Origin: Syntrophomonas sp. UBA4807
Lineage (GTDB): Bacteria; Bacillota; Syntrophomonadia; Syntrophomonadales; Syntrophomonadaceae
Length of the DNA stretch: 21,194 bases
Direction of reading: 5' to 3'
Assembly (NCBI GenBank): GCA_002402575.1
Contig: DHGD01000138.1
Coordinates: forward strand, 1 to 21,194
A model generated the notes under the pieces. That model saw only the letters and a list, made by a program, of their open reading frames with translations, had not been told where the DNA came from and ran no database searches. The translations under genes were made by a program, and so were the position numbers. Shown here piece after piece: positions 14,462 through 21,194 of this stretch (within the stretch, counting starts at the first letter, position 1; each line of letters begins with the position of its first letter).

Positions 14462-15634
14462 TTACTGCACTTTGACAGCCGTTATGATACCGTTGGATAT
14501 GGTCAGGCTGACATAGTCATTGTCCTCTACGTCGGCCAGGGTGGCATCAGGCTTTCCCGGCACATCGATTAGCGCAGCGGTGGAAACCAGGTAGGCTAGA
14601 GGCTGTCCACCAGTGGACAATACCAACAGGCGCTTCTTGGCCGAGACCAGATAGACCAGTCCGCTTTTGTTGAATGTCTCCGGCCCGGCTGGCTCCACCA
14701 CCGGCGGCTGCGGCTGAGGGGTGACCGCCACGGCTGGTTTTTCCGATACGGCCAGATATTCTATTTTGGAACCATCTACCACCAGTTTCACATAATCCCC
14801 TAATTTCAAAGCAGTCCAGTTGCAGCGCCGGTCTTCGCCATCAAACAGGTAGCTGTCGGCAGTGATGGTGTACCCCATTATGGCGTCGCCAACCTGCAGG
14901 CCGATGGTGCTCTGTGAAAGTGCGGTCACCGGGCCTTCAACCTGATCCGCTGCTGGTGTCAAATAAGGCTCGGCGCGGGTCAACAGGGTGGCGGTCTGAG
15001 CACGGGTCACCAGCTGCTGGGGCTTGAAACTGCCATCAGGGAATTTGGAGATTAGACGGTATTTGAGCGCAGTATTTACATAGCCGATCGACCAGGACGG
15101 TATCTGGTCGGCATCTGTAAAATCAGGAGCCGTGTTGCTCAAAACGTACACCTCGGCCTGTTTCCCAATCAGACGAACCATCAGCTGGCTGATCCAGGCA
15201 CGGTCAGCCGAAGCTGGGGCGGTAAAGTCCTTTTGTGAAGGCACCACAAGGCCTTTATCAACGGCGTACAGTAATTCCTTCTTAACAACGCCACTATTGG
15301 CCCATTCTGGGACTTCAAACGGCAGCGCTGCGCTCCCGTTCACGGCCAGGACTGCCTGGCTCTGTCCCATGCTGCGCACCGCCAGAAGCACTGCCTCCAA
15401 TTGGGTGATGGGCTGGTCGGGGCGGAAATTGCCATAACCATCCCCGGTCATTATGCCCCGCGAAGCCAGATTGACGATATATTTCAAGGCCCAGTGGTCA
15501 GGTTTGACGTCTGCAAACGGAGTGGCCTGGTCAGCCGACAAGATCCCTGGACATACCATGCTTTGAGCAAGGAACAGCAGGCAGACTAAAACAGCGGTTA
15601 TGACACGGTTATTACGCCTTGGCATTAGTTTCAT
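14462..15634 (-). CDS. Exported SLH-domain protein
   Basis: 390 aa with a signal peptide (basic start, hydrophobic core ~11-28). Three S-layer homology repeats follow: FADVKPDHWALKYI (~39-85), PEWANSG...LLYAVDKGLV (~105-150) and FTDADQIPSWSIGYV (~170-220). SLH domains bind pyruvylated cell-wall polymer, so it should sit on the cell surface. The C-terminal ~150 residues hold two short beta-rich segments separated by a Pro/Val-rich linker (~ PQPQPPVVEPAG), both ending in a xxDYVxLxxxxxxIxxxxV pattern, so they look duplicated. There is no catalytic motif. The ATG at 15634 has AGGAGGGT ~6 nt upstream. Own promoter and terminator, so monocistronic. Exact role unknown. Confidence 0.87.
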   Translation of the reverse strand: MKLMPRRNNRVITAVLVCLLFLAQSMVCPGILSADQATPFADVKPDHWALKYIVNLASRGIMTGDGYGNFRPDQPITQLEAVLLAVRSMGQSQAVLAVNGSAALPFEVPEWANSGVVKKELLYAVDKGLVVPSQKDFTAPASADRAWISQLMVRLIGKQAEVYVLSNTAPDFTDADQIPSWSIGYVNTALKYRLISKFPDGSFKPQQLVTRAQTATLLTRAEPYLTPAADQVEGPVTALSQSTIGLQVGDAIMGYTITADSYLFDGEDRRCNWTALKLGDYVKLVVDGSKIEYLAVSEKPAVAVTPQPQPPVVEPAGPETFNKSGLVYLVSAKKRLLVLSTGGQPLAYLVSTAALIDVPGKPDATLADVEDNDYVSLTISNGIITAVKVQ

Positions 15635-15679
15635 TTTTAACCCTCCTGAAGCATGTTTTTCCATTAGCCGGATACTAAT

Positions 15680-15708
15680 ATTGTAGACCGCGTGTCACCA
15701 TCCTTCAA
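15680..15708 (-). promoter_or_regulatory. Promoter of the SLH-domain gene
   Basis: On the - strand TTGAAG (15708-15703) and TACAAT (15685-15680) are spaced by exactly 17 bp, ~45 nt before the start codon. Just upstream is a 7-bp palindrome (CAAAGCC-AC-GGCTTTG, 15720-15735), possibly an operator. Confidence 0.65.
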
Positions 15709-15754
15709 GTACGGCGATACAAAGCCACGGCTTTGCGAGTTAAACTGTATGAAG

Positions 15755-15786
15755 TACAAAGAGGGACTGCCAATACTGACAGTCCC
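15755..15786 (-). terminator. Probable terminator after the membrane pyrophosphatase
   Basis: On the - strand GGGACTG (15786-15780) pairs with CAGTCCC (15769-15763) around a 10-nt loop, followed by a moderate U-rich stretch (TCTTTGT). It lies 20 nt after the hppA stop. Confidence 0.6.
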
Positions 15787-15806
15787 CCGCTTGTTATTCC
15801 TGAGAG

Positions 15807-18245
15807 TTAAGGCTTCACTGGAATTCTCATGCCATAGAAGGAACGCCATACAAAGAACAGGGCTATCGCCAAAAATACCAGGCCCACGGTGGGAGCAATA
15901 TCCCTGAAGGCTTCGGTAATGGCGATTTCCATGGCCAACAGTCCGAACAAGGTTGTAAATTTGATGATCGGGTTCATGGCCACTGAAGAGGTGTCCTTGA
16001 AGGGATCGCCTACGGTATCGCCCACCACGGTTGCTTCATGCAAGGGGGTGCCTTTTTCCTGCAGATCGACCTCAACCACTTTTTTGGCGTTGTCCCAGCA
16101 TCCGCCCGCATTGGCCATGAAGACCGCCTGGAACAGTCCGAACACGGCTATGGAGATCAGGTAGGATACGAACAGAGATACAGCGAAATTGCCGTTCTCC
16201 CCGGCTCTTGGCGCCGCCAGGCAGGCAAAGGCGATAGTGAAGGAGAAGATGGCGATGAAGATGTTGAACATGCCCTGCTGCGCATACTGGGTACAGATTT
16301 TGACCACTTCTTTGGACTTTTCAATAGAAGCCTTCTGGTCAGCGTTTTCATCCAGGCGGATATTCTGTTTGATATATTCCACGGCCCGATAAGCCCCGGT
16401 AGTGACCGCCTGGGTGGAAGCTCCGGTAAACCAATAGATTATGCATCCGCCCGCAATGAAACCGAAGATGGTAAACGGGTTGAGCAAGGTCAGGATTTGC
16501 TCAGGCTCAACTCCCAACACGTTCTTGATAACCAGAATCAGAGAGAAGATCATGGTGGTGGCGCCGACCACGGCGGTACCGATTAAAACCGGCTTGGCAG
16601 TGGCCTTGAAGGTATTGCCGGCCCCGTCATTGGCTTCCAGATAGTGTTTAGCTTTTTCAAAATCGGGCTTAAAGCCAAATTTGCTATCAATCTCTTTGTC
16701 AACATCCTTGATTTCTTCGATCAGGGAAAGTTCATAGATAGACTGTGCATTGTCAGTAACCGGGCCATAGCTGTCAACAGCGATGGTAACCGGCCCCATG
16801 CCCAGCATGCCGAAGGCCACCAGACCAAAGGCGAAGATGGAAGGATAGATCATAATCTCTGCCAGCCCATAGCCGCTGGCATAATAAGCCGCGAACATAA
16901 GGGTGAAGAACACCATGCCAATCCAGAAGGCGCTGAAATTGCCCGCCACCAAACCGGAGAGGATGTTTAAAGAAGGTCCGCCCTCGCGGGAGGCTTTTAC
17001 TACTTCAGCCACATGATTGGAGTTGGGGCTGGTAAATATTTTGGTGAATTCCGGGATCAATGCCGCACCCAGAGTGCCTATGCTGATTATAGCGGATAAA
17101 ACCACCCACAACGAGGACAGAGCGTCCGGAGCGCCGGAATTCGGGCCCAACAGGAAGTAGCTGGCGGCGAAGGTGGCTATTATGGAAAGTACGGAGGTGA
17201 TCCACACCAGGCTGGTCAAAGGCTGCTCAAAGTCGAAATCTTCTTTGTTTCCGAAACGGCTCTGGCTGTAAGCCCGGTTGATGTAAAAAGCGGTGATGGA
17301 GGTGATTATCATCAACACACGCAAAATGAATATCCAGGCGATCAGGGTGGCCGACAGGGCAGGCTGCACCGCCAGAACGATGAAGGTAACCAGGGCCACA
17401 CCGGTAACCCCGTAGGTCTCGAAACCGTCGGCAGTCGGTCCCACGCTGTCACCGGCATTGTCTCCGGTGCAGTCGGCGATAACGCCAGGATTTCTGGGGT
17501 CGTCTTCTTTAATCCCGAAAACGATCTTCATCAGGTCTGAGCCGATATCAGCAATCTTAGTGAAAATGCCGCCGGCGATACGCAAGGCGCTGGCTCCCAG
17601 TGATTCACCGATGGCAAATCCAATCAGGCTGGCTCCGGCCAGGTCTTTAGGGACCCATAAGAGGATAATCAACATCATGATCAATTCCACGCATACTAAA
17701 AGCACTCCGATGCTCATACCCGCATCCAGCGCTATGTTCAGAAGTTTAAGCGGTTTGGTTTCCAATGAGGAGAAGGCGGTGCGGCTGTTGGCCAGGGTAT
17801 TCATGCGAATGCCATACCAGGCCACGCTATAGGAACCCAAAATACCAATAACCGTCCAGCCCAGAATCAAAAGCACCGAGCTGAGGTGCATCTCGCCCAG
17901 ATAGCCAAAATAGAAGGCTATACAAAAGGCGATAAAAAGGAAAAGTATGAACAGCAGTTTGCCCTGCTGCAGCAGATAGGTTTTGCAGGTTTCATAGATG
18001 ATGTTGGCCACATCCAGCATGGACTGGTGAGCCTTGAGGCTTTTGACTTTTACGAACTGGTAATAGCCGAAGGCCATACCTAAAACGCATATAAGTATGC
18101 CATAAACCAGCAAACTCGCATGGCCTGCGGCAAATTGAGGCAGTATTAGGTCGGCTTCACTGGCTAATGCCAGAGCAGGTTGTGAAAGGATTACCGGTAG
18201 GCTGAGCAGGGAACCCCACAGTCCCCTTTGGGTCAGGTTTTTCAA
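15807..18245 (-). CDS. hppA: Membrane-integral ion-pumping pyrophosphatase
   Basis: 812 aa, about 15-16 membrane segments. It hydrolyses PPi to pump H+ (some relatives Na+) across the cytoplasmic membrane, saving energy in fermenting anaerobes. Active-site blocks are DDPRNPGVIAD with GDNAGDSVG (near 248-270) and VDSYGPVTDNAQSIYE (near 490-505). GNTFKAT carries Lys (K547) where K+-dependent enzymes have Ala, so the K+-independent class is predicted, usually H+-pumping. It is longer than the usual ~680-700 aa, with an N-terminal signal-like segment. I chose TTG 18245: AAGGAAGGGG lies 7 nt upstream, while a GTG at 18293 has no ribosome site. Upstream control not identified. Confidence 0.9.
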   Translation of the reverse strand: MKNLTQRGLWGSLLSLPVILSQPALALASEADLILPQFAAGHASLLVYGILICVLGMAFGYYQFVKVKSLKAHQSMLDVANIIYETCKTYLLQQGKLLFILFLFIAFCIAFYFGYLGEMHLSSVLLILGWTVIGILGSYSVAWYGIRMNTLANSRTAFSSLETKPLKLLNIALDAGMSIGVLLVCVELIMMLIILLWVPKDLAGASLIGFAIGESLGASALRIAGGIFTKIADIGSDLMKIVFGIKEDDPRNPGVIADCTGDNAGDSVGPTADGFETYGVTGVALVTFIVLAVQPALSATLIAWIFILRVLMIITSITAFYINRAYSQSRFGNKEDFDFEQPLTSLVWITSVLSIIATFAASYFLLGPNSGAPDALSSLWVVLSAIISIGTLGAALIPEFTKIFTSPNSNHVAEVVKASREGGPSLNILSGLVAGNFSAFWIGMVFFTLMFAAYYASGYGLAEIMIYPSIFAFGLVAFGMLGMGPVTIAVDSYGPVTDNAQSIYELSLIEEIKDVDKEIDSKFGFKPDFEKAKHYLEANDGAGNTFKATAKPVLIGTAVVGATTMIFSLILVIKNVLGVEPEQILTLLNPFTIFGFIAGGCIIYWFTGASTQAVTTGAYRAVEYIKQNIRLDENADQKASIEKSKEVVKICTQYAQQGMFNIFIAIFSFTIAFACLAAPRAGENGNFAVSLFVSYLISIAVFGLFQAVFMANAGGCWDNAKKVVEVDLQEKGTPLHEATVVGDTVGDPFKDTSSVAMNPIIKFTTLFGLLAMEIAITEAFRDIAPTVGLVFLAIALFFVWRSFYGMRIPVKP

Positions 18246-18684
18246 GTCGACACCCCTTCCTTCATAGTAATACTGAACAACATTGTAAATCACATGTAGA
18301 TACTAATCAAATCATGGATTAGCTTCGTCTAGTCGTCTTCCCTCCTCCGGCCTAACCACACGAAATGAGGCTGCCCTAATAATAGTAATACCCTTGGCCC
18401 ATTTGGCGGCTGATAGTGCAAATAGGTAAGGGTTGGTGAAATGTTATAAAACAAGGACATTACAGTATTTCTATGTTATTATTTTAACCAAAAACTGCAA
18501 ACACCAGTATAAGCCCATACTGGGGGCTTTGCGGGAATGATGGGCTATCAATATGAAATGGTCGGCTATCTTGTAGAATATCGCCTAATTTCGGGCTTAG
18601 GCTTGACTTGTAAGCATGTCAGTGTACAATTATATTGCCAGAGGATTTTTTGTCGGCTTTTTTCATATATAGGAGGCTGATATC
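18246..18684. other. Divergent intergenic region between hppA and the SDH protease gene
   Basis: About 440 nt with no supported gene. It holds a hairpin in the hppA leader (CTAATC 18303-18308 / GATTAG 18317-18322), and overlapping alternative hairpins at 18504-18529 (CCAGTAT/ATACTGG versus AAGCCC/GGGCTT). It also carries the promoter of the right-hand gene. No good promoter for hppA was found. Confidence 0.45.
18603..18630 (+). promoter_or_regulatory. Promoter of the SDH-type protease gene
   Basis: TTGACT (18603-18608) and TACAAT (18625-18630), each one base from consensus, are separated by 16 bp. They lie ~55 nt before the start codon at 18685. Confidence 0.75.
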
Positions 18685-19515
18685 ATGCAAATAGACGTAG
18701 GCTCTATGTTGTGGCTGTTGTTTCTTCTTATGGCCTTTTTACCGGTGCTTAAACAGCGGCGCATCATGTCTTCCCGTCTGGCTTTTCTGCGTCGTATTGA
18801 GTTGAAGCGCAAGAGCCGGGTTATCACCCTGATTCACCGTCAGGAGTCGCTTAGTTTTTTAGGGATCCCTCTAAGGCGCTTTATTGACATGGAGGATTCG
18901 GAGAAGGTCTTACGCGCTATTCGACTCACTCCTAACGACATGCCGATTGACATTATCCTGCACACTCCGGGGGGAATCGCCCTGGCCGCGGAACAAATCG
19001 CCCGGGCCTTAAAAAGACACCCTGCCCGGGTCACCGCTATCATTCCCCATTATGCCATGTCCGGCGGGACCCTTATCGCGCTGGCGGCTGACGAGATACT
19101 GTTGGATGAGAATGCGGTATTGGGACCCATAGACCCGCAAATAGCTCAGTACCCAGCCAGTTCTATCATTCGGGTCTTAAAGGAGAAGCCGCTTACGGAA
19201 ATCGACGACCAGACCATCATCCTGGCTGATGTTGCCGAAAAGGCCACTCAGCAGATTTTTGAGACAGCTGTGGATGTCATGATGCCGCGCCTGGAAGAAG
19301 AGGCTGCCCGTAATGTTGCCCAGATATTGAGCGAAGGCCGCTGGACCCATGATTTTGCCCTGGTTTGTTCCACTCTGTCAGAGCTGGGATTGCCGGTCAA
19401 CTGCAACCTGCCCGAGTATATTTATGAATTGATGGACCTGTTTCCGCAGCCGGCACGGCAGATTCCCTCAGTGGAATATGTGCCCATTCCTTACCGCCGT
19501 TCCCCCAAATCTTAG
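18685..19515 (+). CDS. Membrane-anchored SDH-family Clp-fold serine protease
   Basis: 276 aa. An N-terminal membrane segment (~7-22) is followed by a Clp/SppA-like crotonase-fold domain. Family marks: HTPGG (93-97, oxyanion region), the nucleophile S126 in HYAMSGGT, AADEI (134-138) and LGPIDPQ (146-152), as in the SDH_sah (serine dehydrogenase proteinase) family. Members are thought to be membrane proteases; physiological substrates are poorly known. The ATG follows AGGAGG by ~9 nt, with a good promoter. The CD-NTase gene starts 124 nt downstream on the same strand. Family call firm, role uncertain. Confidence 0.85.
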   Translation: MQIDVGSMLWLLFLLMAFLPVLKQRRIMSSRLAFLRRIELKRKSRVITLIHRQESLSFLGIPLRRFIDMEDSEKVLRAIRLTPNDMPIDIILHTPGGIALAAEQIARALKRHPARVTAIIPHYAMSGGTLIALAADEILLDENAVLGPIDPQIAQYPASSIIRVLKEKPLTEIDDQTIILADVAEKATQQIFETAVDVMMPRLEEEAARNVAQILSEGRWTHDFALVCSTLSELGLPVNCNLPEYIYELMDLFPQPARQIPSVEYVPIPYRRSPKS

Positions 19516-19550
19516 TGTCCCCCAATAATCCAACTGATGCAAGCGTACCT

Positions 19551-19576
19551 TCAGTCTCGTCTAAGCGCGAGGCTGA
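19551..19576 (+). repeat. Hairpin between the protease and CD-NTase genes
   Basis: TCAGTCTCG (19551-19559) and CGAGGCTGA (19568-19576) form 9 bp, with one G-T pair, around an 8-nt loop. No U-run follows, so termination would be weak. A TAAAAT box (19603-19608) between it and the CD-NTase gene may be a -10, but its -35 is poor. Confidence 0.4.
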
Positions 19577-19639
19577 TGCTGCATTTAGCCCCTATGTTGT
19601 GATAAAATGGTAAAAATCGAAGGGGTAGGGGGTTCTTAG

Positions 19640-20542
19640 ATGGATAAAAAAGGTTCATCCCTTGTTGCTGAGAAATTTCAATTGTTTCTGGACAATCTCG
19701 CCGTCGAACACAATGATTTCATACTCGACACCTTTCGGGCCATTACCAGGCATCTGAACAACAACTATTGGGGCAACCGTTCCGACACCAAAAACTCCAA
19801 TTTTATAGGTTCTTACGGTAGAGGCACAGCCATTCGTGGAGTGGCCAATGTAAACATACTTTTTGAGCTGCCGCCGCGGGTGCAAAAAAGGCTGGAAGTC
19901 TGGCAGCAAAAGGCTCCACGAGTATTGATTGAGGAAGTGCGGGAGCTGATTGAAGACATCTTCCCTATGGTGCAATTGTCCGACCACTGCCACATTATTA
20001 TACCATCGCTGCACAAGCTGCAATTTGAAATTATCCCAGCTTTCCCGCTTAAAAAGAGCTTCATTTATCCTGACCTCAACAATATGACGGGATGGTCAAG
20101 CTTCAACCCACTTCGGGAAATTGAAGTTTTAGAGGAATCCAACTATCGGTACAACGGAAAAACCAAACACCTGGCCAAAATGATGCGGGCCTGGCGGGCA
20201 GAACGCAAGGTGCCCATATCCGGAATGCTTTTGGATACCCTGGTGGTGACTTTTATGGAGGAATGGGAGAACAATGACACTTCATTTGGGTATTACGGCA
20301 TCATGGGGCGCGACTTCCTGGAATATCTGGCCGGACGCAGAAAAAACCAGGCTATGTACTATGCCCAGGGCAGCAATCGGGAGCTGCCTTCAGATGAGGA
20401 TTTTGGGGCCTTTGCCAATGAAGACTTCAAACTGGCCTGCCTGGCGGTGGAGCACGAACTAATAGAGAACCATTATGAAGCCAACCAAATCTGGAAGCAG
20501 ATTTATGGCCCGTTATTTCCTGAAATAAAGGCCGGCTTTTAG
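19640..20542 (+). CDS. Solitary CD-NTase (cGAS/DncV-like) with NxN in place of catalytic DxD
   Basis: 300 aa, full length for the bacterial CD-NTase (SMODS) family. Active members make cyclic di- or trinucleotides that switch on CBASS effectors. The core motif GSYGRGTAIRG (57-67) is intact, but the next strand reads VANVNILFEL: N70 and N72 replace the two metal-binding aspartates. The third acidic position is E130 in FEIIPAF. The second lobe holds LAKMMRAWR...VPISGMLL (178-198), typical of the family. The frame is open throughout and has AGGGGG upstream of the ATG, so it seems translated. No Cap2/Cap3, phospholipase, nuclease or transmembrane effector lies nearby. It is probably inactive as a cyclase and may bind nucleotide or regulate a partner; that is inference. 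Confidence 0.8.
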   Translation: MDKKGSSLVAEKFQLFLDNLAVEHNDFILDTFRAITRHLNNNYWGNRSDTKNSNFIGSYGRGTAIRGVANVNILFELPPRVQKRLEVWQQKAPRVLIEEVRELIEDIFPMVQLSDHCHIIIPSLHKLQFEIIPAFPLKKSFIYPDLNNMTGWSSFNPLREIEVLEESNYRYNGKTKHLAKMMRAWRAERKVPISGMLLDTLVVTFMEEWENNDTSFGYYGIMGRDFLEYLAGRRKNQAMYYAQGSNRELPSDEDFGAFANEDFKLACLAVEHELIENHYEANQIWKQIYGPLFPEIKAGF

Positions 20543-20615
20543 ACAAGCGCTTCATAATTGTTGGTAAATGGTATCTCAAGAAGTCAGAAGATAAGCGGTA
20601 AGGAGGTTTTGCTGT

Positions 20616-21185
20616 ATGGAATTCTATGAGGTAATTCGTAAACGTCGAGCAGTTCGCAAGTACAAACCGGACCAGGTTCCAGAGGATGCCCTGTATCGGA
20701 TTCTTGACGCCGCGAACTGGGCTCCGTCAGGGATGAACTCTCAATCCTGGGAGTTCGTAGTGGTGAGCGGAGCCAAAGTAAAAGCCATGGGCGAAAGTCT
20801 GGCCGGGATTTATGCGCCCCTGGCGGAAAACATGGATGCCGACAAACGCGGACCTTACATGGACAACATCCGCAATTTCTTTGGCGCGCCGGTGGTGATT
20901 GTAGCCTTGGCCCCTAAGCAGGATAAGGATGTGGATCGCAAAATGCATCTGGAGGGAGTATGTGCCGCGTTTGAAAATCTGCTTCTGGCAGCCTGTGCCG
21001 AAGGCCTGGGGAGTTGCTGGATGACCGGGCCGATACAGGAAGAGGCCTTTTTGCGGGAACTGCTCTCCATCGGGGATGATAAAGAAATAGTAGCCGTAAC
21101 CCCCATCGGCTATCCCCAATTTATCCCCAAAGCCCCGCCTCGCCTGGATCCTGACCTCAAGCAGAAAGTCACATGGGTCAAATAA
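20616..21185 (+). CDS. Nitroreductase family protein
   Basis: 189 aa. FMN-dependent, NAD(P)H-using oxidoreductase fold that reduces nitro compounds, quinones or related electron acceptors; the natural substrate is unknown. FMN-binding blocks are RKRRAVRKY (8-16), APSGMNSQSWEF (36-47) and the late GSCWMTGP and PIGYPQ segments. Length is normal for the small single-domain type. AAGGAGG lies ~8 nt before the ATG. It starts 73 nt after the CD-NTase gene on the same strand, so co-transcription is possible but not shown. Complete, ending 9 nt before the window edge. Confidence 0.88.
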   Translation: MEFYEVIRKRRAVRKYKPDQVPEDALYRILDAANWAPSGMNSQSWEFVVVSGAKVKAMGESLAGIYAPLAENMDADKRGPYMDNIRNFFGAPVVIVALAPKQDKDVDRKMHLEGVCAAFENLLLAACAEGLGSCWMTGPIQEEAFLRELLSIGDDKEIVAVTPIGYPQFIPKAPPRLDPDLKQKVTWVK

Positions 21186-21194
21186 AGCGCAACA

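Noticed and set aside
18246..18293. A GTG start for the pyrophosphatase at 18293
   Set aside because: No Shine-Dalgarno precedes it, while the TTG at 18245 has a strong one and begins a normal signal-like segment.
18685..21185. A complete CBASS anti-phage operon
   Set aside because: Only a CD-NTase homologue is present, with its catalytic aspartates lost. The neighbours are a common protease and a nitroreductase, not recognised CBASS effectors or Cap2/Cap3.

Overview
The window reads as a chromosomal stretch from an anaerobic, low-to-mid GC Bacillota, most likely a Clostridia of the Syntrophomonas / Peptococcales type. This rests on strong Shine-Dalgarno sites, frequent GTG/TTG starts, an SLH-domain surface protein, a membrane pyrophosphatase, nickel-pincer cofactor genes and a Clostridia-type Znu operon. 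The assignment is inference from gene families, not a database match. I see no insertion sequence, phage, CRISPR array, rRNA or tRNA.

Left part (1-4580, + strand): a YgiQ-type radical SAM protein; a short decayed gene for a secreted bactofilin-like protein; and a MoxR AAA ATPase / CoxE-like VWA protein pair, closed by a strong bidirectional terminator.

Centre-left (4579-11045): on the - strand, a 673-aa elongation factor G paralogue outside any ribosomal operon. It has a perfect-consensus promoter and an intrinsic terminator between promoter and gene, which looks like attenuation. A small + strand membrane protein follows. Then come larE-larB-larC (- strand), three genes for the nickel-pincer nucleotide cofactor of lactate racemase, with no larA in view. 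A + strand PIG-L family deacetylase ends this section.

Centre-right (11217-18245, - strand): a Fur-family regulator (probably Zur) starts a tight operon for a zinc/manganese ABC importer (znuA-znuC-znuB). Upstream of it lie an SLH-domain exported protein with its own promoter and terminator, and a large membrane-integral pyrophosphatase with the K+-independent signature.

Right end (18685-21185, + strand): a membrane-anchored SDH-type Clp-fold serine protease, an intact gene for a CD-NTase (cGAS/DncV-like) protein, and a nitroreductase. The CD-NTase is the most unusual feature. It keeps the GS...G-T fold signature, but the catalytic DxD is NxN (N70, N72), and there is no CBASS effector or ancillary gene beside it. 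It looks like a retained pseudoenzyme. The second item worth checking is the attenuated EF-G leader, which also holds a 33-codon ORF overlapping the EF-G start.
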